Below are positions 1-11,824 of a stretch of DNA of 64,000 nucleotides, in pieces. Location: the NCBI GenBank assembly GCA_963854735.1, contig OY978109.1:62001-126000 (forward strand), read 5' to 3'. This DNA is from Marvania coccoides (Eukaryota > Chlorophyta > Trebouxiophyceae > Chlorellales > Chlorellaceae). The position numbers and the translations under genes are program-made. The stretch's first letter is position 1, and each line of letters starts with the position of its first letter. The notes under the pieces were generated by a model. That model searched no databases. It was not told the origin of the DNA and was given only the letters and a program-made list of their open reading frames with translations.

Positions 1-74
1 AAAAATTAAATTTATTAAAAAAAATAGAAAATTCATACACATCAAAATTGCATCCCGCCATCGTTACCAATGCA

Positions 75-3000
75 TCATTGCAGCTCCTCTATGGCCTCGC
101 GCACCAGCTGCTCCTCCGTCATTGCCGCCCAGCTGCCGCCCCCCTTGCGCGCCATAATCTTGCGCATCGCCCGCTCAATGGCCTCCTTCCCAAAGCCCAT
201 CTCCTCAAGCTGCCTGCACGCCCGCATCAAGGGCTGCTGATCGCTGGCGCGCTGCTGCGTCCCCCCGTCCACCTCCTTGGGCTCCGATTTAACCACCGGG
301 GCACCCAAAGCAGGCAGCGTCTCCTGCGTTGCCGCAAACTCGGCTGGCTGCGTCTCCACCAGGTTGTGGTGCTGTTGCAAAGGTGCGGCGCAGCGGCGCA
401 GGGTCTCTGCCAGCGCCCCTGTGGGGCTGAGCACCAGCTCGGTTGTGTCGAGCGTTGCCAGCACGCACAACATGCCGTCTTTGGCGTGCTTCATCACCCG
501 CACCCTGCTGAAACGCACCGCCCTGGGCGCGTCCAAATTTAGGGCAGCCACCGCCTCCACCGCTTTTGCATGCGTCACCATCAGCTTCGCACAGGCAGCC
601 GCACCCCCAGGGCCGCTAAAGTCCTCGAGCACGCACACAAAGACTGCGGCGCCGTTCTTGAGGGACTTGGCCTCCTTGCTGTGCAGCAGCGCCGTCACGG
701 GGGCGGTGGCCTGCAGGGGCAGTGCCGACAGCGCCACCAGGGTTTGATCCTGAGCGCTGCCGCCGCCTCTGGATGCGGATGACGCGGTGGTGTTGGGCTG
801 GAGCTGCTCTTGCGGCGCCGCTGGAAGCGTGGGCGGCTTGGGCAGCTGGTAGGCGGCGGTGCACTCGGGGCCCAACGCGCTCTCCAGAGCGCTCCTCAAC
901 GTGTCATGCGCCGCACGCAGCTGGTTGCTGACCTGCCCCGCCACATCAATGAGGTAATGCAGCGCTGGAAAGCACGCGAGCGCCCACAGCGCACCACTAC
1001 CGCTGCCGGTCTCTGCAAAAGTGCGCAGCAGAGCGATGGCTTCTTCTGCCACATCCCAGGGGAAAGACCCCGGGCGGAAGAGGGTGGGTGACGACACAGC
1101 TGGTGGTGCTGCTTGCAGGACTGGGCCTCCCCCTGGGCGCGAGATGAGGCGCTCAAGGGGGTCCAGGCTGCGGGGCCGGCCAAGGCAACCCAGCAGCGCA
1201 TTACTGACCTCGATCACGGTGGCATCGGTGGTGGGCCACAGTGGAAGAACAGGGACGGAGGAAGAAGACGAAGCGCCTAAGGCTGAGATCCTGCCTCTGG
1301 CCGCCTGCAGCTTCTGTTTGCGGAGGTCGGACGGCGGCAGGGACACCACGCAGTGCAGCGCGTCCCTGCACACCGCCAGCCAGAAGGCGTGCAGCGCGGC
1401 GTCGACGGAGTTGCCCCGAGGCGCAGGCGACATCGCTGGCATCACGGCAGGGTGATTCTTGGCCAGCTTGGAAAGCAGTCTGCACAATTATATACAATAA
1501 TACAATTGTAAGATGCTGTCCAGTAGATATGCAAAAAATAAAATAAAATAACTTGATAATAACTTGAAAAAGTATAAGATATAAAACTCACTTGTACACC
1601 TCTGATTTTGCCCCTGCCGACGGCTTCACGCCGCCCTCGGGGTTGAGCACCGACAGCAGCGGCCGCAGCAGGCTCGACAGCGCCGCCTGCAGCGCCCACC
1701 CGCTGCGCATGCAGGGCTGCTCCAACACTTCCCCCACCAGCCGCAGCGCGTTCACCGCTGCCCGCTCGTTGGCAACATGGCGCAGCGAGGAGCGCTGCAG
1801 GTACCGCCGCACCAGAGTGTCCAGGGCGTAGATGCAAATCTGATGACGTGGAGAAAAGCGCGCGTCCCACTCGCTGTCGCCCTCTGGCGCCCTTGGGGCC
1901 AGCACATCGCCCAGCATCTGAAACATGGCCGTGTCCACGTCGGTGGGCTTGATCTCCCCGCTGCCCAGCTCGATGCACCCTGCCACCACCACATACAGCG
2001 GCTCAAGCAGCTCCGGGTCTAAATCCAGCGCTGCAGGCGCACCGGCCGCCACAAAGCTGTTGAACAGCGCTGAGAGGGAGTCAAATGACGAGGCGCGGAG
2101 GTGCTGGCGGGCCTCAGACACGGAGCGAATGTCATCAGCGCCGTCATGGATGTCGTCGCTCACCCCCATGCCTGCAATGCTTCCAATTCCTGATTCTGCG
2201 GGGGCTTGCCGCCGGCCGGACTTGTGTGCTGCAGCACATGCGCCCATCGCCCATGCTGCTACTCTGTGGGCCACCCTCAGCAGCTGTCCCGCCGCAAACT
2301 CCCGCTGCGGCCGCCCGCCAGCGCCCTGCGTGGGCGCCAGCACCCCTGCCGCCCCTCGCAAAACTTCTACGAGAATGCGAGAAGACGTGGCCTCCCAGCG
2401 CTGGGAAGCAGCCGCGGCGTCGAACGCGTGCAGCTCGATCTCCCGCTTGCGCGCCGCCAGCAGGCCGTCCAGCTCACTAGTCAGCGCCGCCAGCTGCGGC
2501 CGCCAGGCTGGGGCAGACGCCACGCTGCGAATTACAGCCCCAGCCAGCGCAGCACGTCTCCTGCCCTCCACGTCCTCCTTGACGTCCTCTAACGCATGCT
2601 CTGGGACCCCTGCGAACAGCGGCTTTGTGTGCGGATTTTCTGCCAGCACTTTGCCGAGGTACCACGTGCAGTGGCGGCGCCCAGTGTCCAGTAGCGCCTG
2701 CAGCCACATTCTGAGCGCGCTGGTGGCGTGGGCTTGCGCGGACAGGGCCTTGGGGGCGTGGTGCAGGGCGTGCGCCAGCAGAAAGACCGCAAAGTGGCGG
2801 TAGGCAGAGTTGGCTTGGCGCCAAAATTGAAGGTAGGAGTACGGCTGCGCGGCCTTGGCCTCGATGCCTGGCCACCCCAGGCGGTCGCTGCGCAGCAGGA
2901 ACGCATAGCACTGCGCCAACGCCTCCACTTTTTCGCAGCCCACGTGTTCTGCCGCGCTCTCCTCGCAGTCGGCAGCCTCAGGGCGAGGGCACTGGGCGTC

Positions 3001-6000
3001 GCCCCACAGCGGGTAGTCTTTGCGCACCATGGTCTCCAGGGCAGGGACCAGGGATGCCTGCACCGTGTTTGCCAGCGAGAGACGTGTGCGCAGCTGCACG
3101 TTGCGTTCGTCCGCAGTGAGGTGCAGATCGAGAGGGGAGTCGACGCGAGGGTGCGCGGTGTCCAAAACCTGCAGAATGTGTATTATGTAAAAACAATAAA
3201 AAATGCACTAGAAAAAAACACGGTTCCATTTGAAAGAAAGAAAAAAACTAACTCACGGAGCAAAACAGGGCCAGGCCGTTCTTTTTCACCGCCGCCGGCA
3301 GCTTGGCCTGCGGCCCGAGCAGGGCGTCAACCAGCTCCGGGGTCAGAAACGCCGCAGCTTGGAGACCCAGCACGCTGGCAACCGCCGTGACGCGCTGCAG
3401 CCCAGTTGTGAGGGCCTGCATCAGCGACGCATATAGCCCAGACAGCTCCGCAAACAGCATTTCAAGCACGCGACCGCGCGCTGCCGCGTCGTACCGCCAC
3501 CCCGCCAGCTCAAAGTCTCCCTCAGGCAGGGCGTCTTTTGCCAGAATGGCGTTCAGGATTGGCAGCGCAGTGCGCATGTCCCTGGCGAGGCAAGCAAGCG
3601 CGCCAGACACCGCGCCAGCCACAGCGTCTGTAGGGAAGCCGCGGCGGTGCAGCGTGGCCAGCAGCTCCAGCATGCCGCGCAGCAAGATGGCTCTTGCGCG
3701 CACGTCACTTGCAGCAAACGCCACGAAAGGCTCAGCGCCCAGCAGCCGCCGCTCGATGCCCCACTCCACGTCGTTCTTCGGCAGCAGCCTGGCCAGGTAC
3801 GTGAGCAGCTCCACAGCGTGGCGCAGCCCTCCGTGTGTGCGAATTTTCCCTGCCGATTGTTCCCCGGCAGGGGAGAGACCCTGCGCTGCGTCGCCCTGCT
3901 GCAGCTGGTGAGTGACCGCGGTGTCGTCCAGGGTCAAGCCCTCAGCCTCCCGCAGCACCGCCTTGAGCTGCTCGAAGGAGGCATCGTACTGCACCATGAA
4001 AAAGCAACGATTATTAATTAGAAAACAGCGGAATTAGTATGGGTAGAATGATTAATAATAGGCAATACACCCATAACTCACGGCCGCCTCATATGCTGCT
4101 ATGTCTTCCTCTGGCCCCATCAGGGGACCTACGTAGGCAGGGGAGTCTGGGTGGTGGCGGTACAGATCGTGCACAGCGCTGACGATGCTGTGGGCACGCA
4201 TCCGCAGCCCAGCCCACACAGTCTCGTCGGAAGAGCGGGCAGCAGCCAGGGCGGCCAAGGGCGTGTGAGCGTCCAAGCATGGAGGCGCCGCTGCTGGTGG
4301 TGCACCGGCAGTAGCATTCTCCTCTATGCCTTCAGCAGCAGTTGAAGGAGGTGCAGGGGGCCCAGAAGCAATGTTCGGATGCGTCTCCACCGTGCTGGCT
4401 GCTGCAGGAGTAGCAGCAGCAGCTGCAGGAGTTGGCTGCTGCGGGGTTGTGTTGGCCGCTAATGCTGCTGCAGGTGCTGCAACTACTGCTGCGATTTCTC
4501 TCGGTGTCTCACCAGCTCGCGGCGGCTGCTGCTGCCAATCCCCCTCCTCTGCATCGTATTCGTCTGCCGTCACGCCAGTCTCCCATTCTCTCGCAACACC
4601 ACCTCCGCCACCGCTGTGGCCTTGGCGGTGCCGCTGAGGGCTGCGCAGCTGGCCAGGAGGAGGAACACGTGCATGGTGGCCCCTTGCACCCTCACTCCTG
4701 TCCGGTGGCCTCCTAGTTTGCCACCCTGGAATGGCCATGGCCTGCTGGCGAGGCGCCCTAGCCGCTGCTCTCGATGTTGCTGCGTCAAAGGCATCCCCGG
4801 CGTCCGCTTCAGGCAGCCCATGGTGCATCATCATGCCGGCACCATCATATTCCTGCCTTGGATCCTCAGCGTCGCCTGCTGGGGGGCTCACACTTGCTGC
4901 TGCTGCTGCGACATCGTCTCCAAAGAGCACTTCCCCAGCGACGGCGCCCAGCTGCTGTCGCGGGTGATGTTCTACCGGGTCTCTTCGTCGAGCGGGAGGC
5001 TGCCTAGGGGGCAGCAGGTCCAGCTGAATGGCACTGGGCACCACCGCTACGGACTCCCGCCGAGCTGCGCTCTGCTGGGGGCCAGAAGAAACCACCGGTG
5101 GGGCTGTCGGCGACTGTAATATCACTACGTCATCCTCCTCGATCATGTCTGTGTCCAGAATGCCCAGGAAATGGCGCGTTGCCGCTACCCCGCCGCTGCC
5201 ACCCAAAATGCTCATTTGCCCGCCAGACAGCAACTGCTGAAGCGCACTCGTCGGCGCTGCCGCACTCCCTGCAGCTCCTGCGATGCTCCCCATGCCTCCA
5301 CCAAGCTCCTCCAGCACAGCAGCCAGCTCCTCCTGCAGCCGCGCCTGCAGCTCTTGCCTGCAAGGTACGTACAGAAAGGAAACAGATAAGGAACACACAA
5401 AATAGCGCACCTTCTACATCCCATTATACATTGCGCAATCTACCACTCACTCTCTGCCCCTGTCGCTGAAGTCGTGCATCGTCTTTTGCCGCTTTTTTGG
5501 CGGCACCCCCTCCGCCCGGCGCTGGTCCGCCTCGCCCGCCGTCTGCCGCGGCACCACCCGCGCGTAGTTGCTGAGGTCCGCAATCGACGCCGCCCCCACC
5601 GATTCGCTCACGTTGGTGAGCACCAGGTAGTGCGCCACCGACGCAAAGCCCTGATGCTTGGCCTCGTGCGCCAGCTGGTTGGTGGGGAACCAGCCCTTCT
5701 TGTTGCGCATGCAGTTGGCCCCCGAGCAGTTGCAGATCTCGCGGCACCCGGGGCACACCCAATCGGTCTTCCCCCTCACTTCGTCGATGTTTTCTCCCAT
5801 GCGCAGCCACAGGCACGACCCGCACCAATACCCTCGAGCAGGCCCCCCCACCACCTCCTTCACGCCCTCGCACTTGGAGCACACCGTCTTGATCTCGGTG
5901 GTGCGCTGCCTGCAGAAGTGACAGGTCTTGCAGGAGAACTGGCAGGGCTGGGGGTGCGTCTTTGAGCACAGGCGGTTGGCACGAGCGCGAGCGTAAGGGG

Positions 6001-6513
6001 TAGCCGGCTTGAACATGTACAGCCGCTCCACGTGCTCCATGGAGTAGGCCTCCCGCCGGCCGAACGCCTGCTGGTCCTGCTCAGAGCGCAGGGCGGCCAG
6101 CTGGCGGCCCACCCGCCCCGCCGCCCCCTGAACTTCTCTCGAAAAGAAGGCGTCCTGGTTGGCGATGCTGCCCGTGGAGATGGCACTTGCGGTTGCAGCA
6201 AGGCGTTGCAGCGGCTCTGCCGCACCTGCATGCCAGCGAATTTCCTCTAAAATTGAGCCCCTGCTGAAATTACAAGTTGGTAGATGACTCGACAGAAAAA
6301 TAACAGCTCACGTGCGCTGGTGCTGGCAGAAGGCGTGTTTGCAGCTGCTGGAGGGGGCTGTGAAGCGCGCCGTCTGACTGGTTGGGTCCCTGCAGCAGCA
6401 GCTCGAGCAGCTGCAGACGCATTGCTCGTGGAAGGTGGGGCGAGTGCAGGCAGAGGAGGGCCAGCCGTCTCCTGCCGCCGCTGCAGGTTGGCAAAAAAGT
6501 CTAAAAATGTCAT
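75..6513 (-). CDS. CDCA7-type R1 zinc-finger protein with a very long C-terminal extension
   Basis: Six exons (6513-6312, 6246-5451, 5357-4082, 3988-3257, 3168-1592, 1479-75) join in frame to 1,995 residues. Residues about 165-255 hold a zf-4CXXC_R1 domain with CHFC, CSKC, CGSC, CPGC and CNC cysteine clusters and the ICNCS core of CDCA7. In animals CDCA7 recruits the HELLS remodeller and recognises hemimethylated DNA, so a nuclear chromatin role is likely. The C-terminal 1,700 residues are mostly unrecognised: first a low-complexity acidic/Pro/Ala region, then long helical stretches. The last 50 residues (around LEEMGFGKEAIERAM) resemble a UBA-type helical bundle. Animal CDCA7 has about 370 residues, so this is unusually large. 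The exon-2 acceptor at 6247 was chosen because it is the one that keeps frame with an Ala/Pro-rich first exon. One gene is favoured over two because all five junctions keep phase, but transcripts have not been seen. Confidence 0.8.
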
Positions 6514-6777
6514 CAGGCCATGTGTATTCGGCTATCACTGCGAAAACTCCGCATATTCTCGTGCGATCTTGATCACTTTTACAGTGCAACACGAAATGTG
6601 ATGTCGCTGGCCGTGCTCCAAATAGATTTTAAATTTAAATGTACAAATACATAAGACACAATAGTTTGCTTCCAGAAGACTGCAATTTTATTTTTGAAAA
6701 GTAGTGTGGCGCGCAAAACTCACGTTTAAAGGCCGGTCTTCGCCTGCAAATTGAAGGCCTAATGGTATGAACGAGAG
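6514..6777. promoter_or_regulatory. Shared divergent promoter interval
   Basis: This interval separates the start codons of the CDCA7-type gene (left) and the CX9C gene (right), so both promoters must lie within about 260 bp or overlap the genes. It is AT-rich (for example around 6620-6660) compared with the flanking exons. No TATA box or other element can be assigned with confidence. Confidence 0.5.
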
Positions 6778-7262
6778 ATGGGAGATGACGACCAGAAGCC
6801 GCATCTGAGCAAGGAAGAGGCCATCAACGCTTGCATTGAGCAACACTGTGAGTGACCCCAAAACTGCCTCTTTATAATTTGCATTTGGCATGGCCACCAC
6901 CGCAAGATTCTAGTGGCAGGAGTTGGCGCCACATTTGCCGAACGACGACTCTCGGACTCCTTCATTCTCAAAAAAATCACCGCTGTCGTCGCTTATGTTT
7001 GTTTTTACAGACGCCCTTATCAAGTGCTTCAAGACCTGCACATTCATCTCCTCCTTCTCGGGGTGCTGTCTCGAAGAGCACAAGGTGTTTTGGGAGTGCT
7101 ACACCGCGCACAGGGTGAGTCAATCTCTATAAGAAAAACCCGAACATTTCTCCTATAACATGCTGACCCCCATTATTTTCCTGCGCTTTACAGGGATCCA
7201 ATGAAACTAGCTTGAAGGCATGGCTCAACAGCGGCAGGGCCACCACAAATCCTGACGACTAA
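6778..7262 (+). CDS. Twin CX9C (CHCH-type) small protein
   Basis: Three exons (6778-6847, 7011-7114, 7194-7262) give an 80-residue protein. Cysteines are spaced C-X9-C-X3-C and then CC-X9-C, the twin CX9C signature of small proteins oxidised by Mia40 in the mitochondrial intermembrane space. Such proteins assemble respiratory complexes or keep cristae in shape; which family this belongs to I cannot say. The first ATG of exon 2 would lose the first CX9C cysteine, which supports the upstream start at 6778. The start lies 264 bp from the divergent start of the zinc-finger gene, and the stop is only 52 bp before the next gene. Confidence 0.75.
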
Positions 7263-7314
7263 GTGCAGCATTCTTCGAACTCTAAACTTTGTCTCGATGT
7301 TATTTTGATCAACT

Positions 7315-8358
7315 ATGGAATTCGACGCTGAGTGGATCCAATCCCTGGCCGCACGCTGGTTGCCAGATTTCTACCTCCATCCCGACGACCGGTACTTCCC
7401 ATGCTCAGCCGATTTCTTCCTGCGCCACAGCGAGCTGCGCGGGCAGCTGCCAGGCGGCGCAGTCTCCGTGCTCGCCGCTCGCGGCTCCCTGTGCGGCCCC
7501 ACACTTCTGGAGCTGCAAGACCGCCATGGCAACGACCACCACCGCCTGTGGCTGAATCTCGACCCTGATGCCCGCACTGGAGGGCCGCCTCACGCTTTGC
7601 ACGAGGTGCCAGTGTACTGCCACGCCAAGGCGGTGGTCCACCCTGGGGACCCATCGCGCGCTGAAGCTGTGGAGCTCACCTACATCACGCTGTTTGCCTA
7701 CAACGGGGACTATGCTGTGATTCCCGGCCTGCTGAGCGTTGGAGCTCATGACGGCGACATAGAGCATATTACTGTGCGCGTGCACCCAGAATCCGGGGCA
7801 CTGATAGGCTTGTGGTACAACAGCCATCGCAGCAGGGATGGGGAGTGGCTGGCAGGGCACTTAGTGCCTAAAACTGGGGGCGGACGGCCGGTGGCCTACA
7901 TTGCAAAGCATGGGCATGGCAATTACCCCCGCACGGGAACCATCTGGCGACATTTCGGGCTGGGGAACGACAGGTGTAGCGCTGAAGGGCCTGTGTGGCG
8001 GCCTGGGAGAGTTGTGCTGCTGCCGCATGTTGCAGAGGCCGCTGGAGTGTATACTAGGGGCGAAGCAATTGGAAGAAGGAGAACCCTGCCGTGCTGCCCC
8101 TCCCGCGGCTGCCTGCTGCTGGTCGAAGAAGGGGCGCAGTCGTCATCGGGAAGGCGAGGCGGCGACGGAGATGAAAAAAAGGTGGAGGTGGTGGTTGACG
8201 ACGCATGCGAGTGGCTATTCTTTCGTGGGGACTGGGGAGAGACCCCACCAGCCATTTCCCAGAGCTGGTTTCATGCTGCAGAGACGCCTGTCTCTCGTTC
8301 AAACTTCAGCAGGCTTTGCCTTCACATTTGGCCTGAAACAGACAGCGTGTTGAGTTAA
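7315..8358 (+). CDS. VPS62-like (DUF946) protein
   Basis: Single-exon gene of 347 residues. It shows the hallmarks of the plant/fungal Vps62 family: an N-terminal WLPDFYLHPDDRYFPCS stretch, an aromatic YNGDYAVIPG segment, DGDIEHITVRV, and a Tyr-rich WYNSHRSRDGEW followed by AYIAKHGHGNYPRTG. In yeast the relative is linked to cytosol-to-vacuole protein targeting; its biochemistry is not established. No signal peptide or membrane segment is seen. The stop is followed by TGTAA at 8392, a green-algal poly(A) signal. The ATG at 7315 is the first in frame and lies close behind the preceding gene. Confidence 0.85.
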   Translation: MEFDAEWIQSLAARWLPDFYLHPDDRYFPCSADFFLRHSELRGQLPGGAVSVLAARGSLCGPTLLELQDRHGNDHHRLWLNLDPDARTGGPPHALHEVPVYCHAKAVVHPGDPSRAEAVELTYITLFAYNGDYAVIPGLLSVGAHDGDIEHITVRVHPESGALIGLWYNSHRSRDGEWLAGHLVPKTGGGRPVAYIAKHGHGNYPRTGTIWRHFGLGNDRCSAEGPVWRPGRVVLLPHVAEAAGVYTRGEAIGRRRTLPCCPSRGCLLLVEEGAQSSSGRRGGDGDEKKVEVVVDDACEWLFFRGDWGETPPAISQSWFHAAETPVSRSNFSRLCLHIWPETDSVLS

Positions 8359-8589
8359 TCCCTGCCGATTGGGGTTGGATGGAAAGTCTCGTGTAAAGAA
8401 TCCATTATACAATAGCGTGCGCGTAAAAAACGGCTATAGCTAGCTAGCAAATTGGTCGCACATTTTTCCCCAAGAAGAAGAAGTTTAAACTGTTTTGTAA
8501 ACGAAAAAAACTAGATTTATTTCGACACGTTATCTCATACTTTGCGGGTCTCATTTGAGAAGACGAGAAATCAAGTGAACTTTTTTTGC

Positions 8590-10401
8590 ATGTCTACCGT
8601 AAAAGTTTCGGCGATTCCATCGTTCGTTCTGCCCGATGACTTCCGCCGACTGTTCTCGGTGGAGGGTTGCTTGGAGGCTAGGCTGATGGGCAGGTGGGCC
8701 AGTTACCACATCATCTGAACGTTTTCAAGAGTTTTTTGTGGAGGGCAGATTGCGAATGCGGTCGGGGAATGCACGGATACATCCATTTGATTTTTTTGCA
8801 CCCACTTGACCCCCAAATCTACCTCCCGCACCCTGCAGACAAGCTGAAGGCGACCAGCTTGGGTACGTCGAGTTCCAGGACGCAGCCTCCGCCAGCAGCT
8901 GTGTCCAGCAGTTTCAGGGCTACCTGGGGCTGGGAGGGCGTGGGCTGCGGCTGGAAACCGTCCAGCTGACGCTCGGCCAGCTGACTGGCACCCCAGCTGC
9001 TGGCACAGGGAATAAGCGCCAGAGAGACGATGGTGGGGGAAAAAGCAGTTAAAACTTGTACAATCGCAGGTTCATATTGGCTGAGAAATAATTTCAGTAT
9101 AATCCTTTTTCCCAATTTACTATAATTTGCGCATTCTTTTTTCAGGCTCAGATGCCGCAGCCATGCAGCAGCCCCAGAAGCAGGCGCGCAGCTCACAGCC
9201 GGGGCAGTCCCAAGCCGACGTGGCATCCCTACTGCAGAGCATCGACCCCACCGTGCTGCGTGGCCTGCTGCAGAGCTCCTATGTGGCAGCAGGCGGCGAT
9301 GGCGGCGGACCTCCCCCGCCGCCGCTCCCTCCCCAGCAGCAGCAGGCCGTCAGCCCCCGCGCTGGCAGCAAGCCACCCCCCATGCAGTCAAACTATCAGC
9401 TGCAGCAGCAGTACGGCGGGGCTGCAGTCAGCGGTGCTCCTGGCGGCGGCAGCAGCACCAACGTCTACCAGCCAGAGTTCGTGCAAGGCCCACCTCCTCC
9501 CCAACAGGCGCCTCCCCCTCCTCGCCATGGCTACGGTGCGGCAGACGCTGCTGCCGCTGGCTATCAGCCTCGCCCCGGCGCGGGTGACCCCTATCGCCCC
9601 TACCCTCCCCAGCCCATGCAGTCGACCTACCAGCAGGGCCCTCCTCCAGCACCCACCGCGGGGTCTGCGCCGCCCCCGTACGGCGCTCCCTACGCGCCTC
9701 CGCCTGCTGCCGCTCAGCCCCCTTACCAGGCGCCCTACCAGCCCCCGCCCCAGCACCACCAGCAGTACCAGCCCCCCCCTTACGGCGGACCGCCCCCCTC
9801 TGCCCCCCCCCCTCATACCTACGGCGGTCCCCCGCCTCCGCACGGCGGCCAGGATCCGTGCGCCACGCTCTACACCGAGGGCTTTCCTCCCGACACCTCC
9901 AAAAGGGAGATGGCACACATATTCCGCCACTTCCCAGGCTTCATGGTGCGTTATTTCGTGATTATCTAACGAATTTTCTTTTTATTGGTGTATGTTTTCA
10001 TCTTTGATTTTGTTTCTAATAAAATGTTCGTGGGTTCAAAACAAATTGTGCTGCAGGGCCTGCGCATCGTGATCAAGGACTCCAAGAAGTACGCCGGCGA
10101 GAAGCTGTGCATGGCGTTCGTCGAGTTTGACGGCCCTGGGCCTGCATCAGAGGCCATGGACCGCCTGCAGGGCTACGTGTTTGATCTTGACGACCCAGAA
10201 TCTGTCAGGCTGCATCTCAAGTACGCCAGGCCCATGGAAAACCCCAGGGCGGCGCTGGCGGCGGCGGCGCGACACTCCGCGAGAGATCGCGATGGGGGGA
10301 AGGGCAGGGGGCCGCCGCACCACAGCCACAGCCATGATGACCGCAGGCGGGACAGGTCGCCGCCCCCCAGGGGCAACTACCGCCACGGATCTAGGTACTA
10401 A
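8590..10401 (+). CDS. Two-RRM nuclear-speckle (NSR-like) RNA-binding protein
   Basis: Exons 8590-8693, 8839-9047, 9146-9945 and 10057-10401 give about 485 residues; the second donor could also be after 9032, which keeps phase and removes 5 residues. RRM1 (residues 1-100) includes an RNP1-like GYVEF. A Pro/Gln/Tyr-rich linker of about 250 residues follows. RRM2 (about 355-450) contains TLYTEGFPPDTSKREMAHIF and AFVEFDGPG and closely resembles plant NSRA/NSRB, which modulate alternative splicing. The tail is rich in Arg, Asp, Ser and His (RDRSPPPRG). The linker looks intrinsically disordered, as in phase-separating RNA-binding proteins such as Whi3. TGTAA occurs at 10452. Plant NSR proteins have one RRM, so the N-terminal RRM is notable. 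Confidence 0.8.
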
Positions 10402-10691
10402 GTACTAAGTACCTATTGCAGGTAGCTACAAGGGTACTACCACCAATATGGTGTAAACAGTTGCAAGATATAGTTTTTTTATTATTATTAAAGTTTGTGA
10501 CTTTTTTAAATTTATCATTTCGAGTAACTCAGTGTGTAACATAAATGAAATGAAACGTGTTTTTGAGAGTGCGAACAAGAAGAGGGAAAACGTACAGTTC
10601 TGATTTTATTTCATATTTCAGCCGCTGCAACAAACCAAAAAAAAAAAAAAAAAGGTAAAAAGAGAATGGAGGATTACTATATTTTCACGCG

Positions 10692-11824
10692 TCACATGTT
10701 TTGCGGCATTGAGCCCACGCTCTTCACTCCAGCGGGGTTGAGAAGCTTCGGCCCAAGCGGCTTTGCTTTTGCTGCTGCTGCCTCCTCCCCCTCCTCTTCC
10801 CTAATGTCGTCCAGCTCGCCTCCAGTGAGCTGACGCACGATGATGCGCACGATGAGGTAGCTCCAGTAGACGTGCAGCACGTACAGGAAGAGCAAGAAGC
10901 CGTTGAGGATCGCGCCGTGCGGTTCAATAGACGCACCCACTTCCGCCGCGCGGGCGTAGCTCTCGAACAGCGTGGACCTCACCACGATGAAGCCGTACGC
11001 GTAGATGCGGGTGAGGAACCACGACAGCGTGAATGCCACGAAGAATCCGGTGGTGAGCACTTCAGACGCTTTGGCGTATTTTGCCATCTTCGCGAGCTCC
11101 AGGAAGATGTCGTTGGCCTCGTGGCACACCAGCACCATAACCCCCACCCGGGTGACGTTGAGGTAGTAGGAGTACGCGATGAGAATGACGGTGGCGATGT
11201 GGTGAGCCACCAGCTCCCAGCGGTCCTTCCGCTTGGTCTCCCAGATGAAAATCATGGGCAGGGCCTGCGCGTAGAACGCCAGCTCCACCAGGTACACGAA
11301 GCGCTCGCCCAGCGAGGGCGGCGACTCACACGGCAGGTTGCTGCAGTTCGACCAGTACAGCAGCGTGTCGGTGAACCACGGCTTGGGCAGGGCCACCACC
11401 AGCAGGGTGACGGTGAAGAATATCTGTACGCCGCATTTGTAAGAGGACTCCTTGAACTTGTGGAGCCGGTCCAGAGCCTCCTGGGCTGGCGGGTCGTCGC
11501 TCTTCTTGTAGCCAGGGAAGCCCAGGCACTTGCGGCCCAGCCACTGCATGAAAATGACATATGCTGTGAAAAACAGGCATTTTGCTCGATAAAACGACAA
11601 ATGCTCCATTGTCCTCCGTTTTAAAAAAACTGAACCAATCAACTCACGTCGTATACCGTCTTGTCGAGCAGCAAGCGCATCAAGGGGAAGCACATCGCAA
11701 TGACCACTGATAGATAGTAGTCAGAGGCGTGGCCTTGTAAAAGATTGGTGCCTTTCACCGCGCGAGCCAAAAATCCTTCGAGATTGGGCATAAAGGCACC
11801 CAGGCGAGACACCACCGCCTCCAT
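10692..11824 (-). CDS. Ceramide synthase (TLC/LAG1 domain)
   Basis: Exons 11824-11648 and 11543-10692 encode 342 residues. The protein is an ER multi-pass membrane enzyme that N-acylates sphingoid bases. The Lag1 motif is clear: RKDRWELVAHHIATVILIAY with the paired catalytic His at about 173-174, followed by HEANDIFLE with an Asp at about 204. At least five hydrophobic segments are visible. The C-terminus is charged (GGELDDIREEEGEEAAAAK). No homeobox-like domain is present, as in plant LOH proteins. The start at 11824 gives MEAVVSRLG, and both exons meet in phase 0. Confidence 0.9.

Noticed and set aside
3248..3997. Separate gene starting MVQYDASFEQ
   Set aside because: The ATG lies in the intron just before an acceptor; phase-0 junctions on both sides join it to the large gene.
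6308..6592. Cys-rich frame as first exon of the CDCA7-type gene
   Set aside because: It joins only if an acceptor at 6261 or 6264 is used; the acceptor at 6247 with the Ala/Pro-rich frame is more natural and gives an ATG at 6513.
6688..6980. Minus-strand frames upstream of the CDCA7-type gene as its first exon
   Set aside because: They overlap exon 1 and intron 1 of the CX9C gene on the other strand, which has better coding character; the minus frames lack a good join to 6513.
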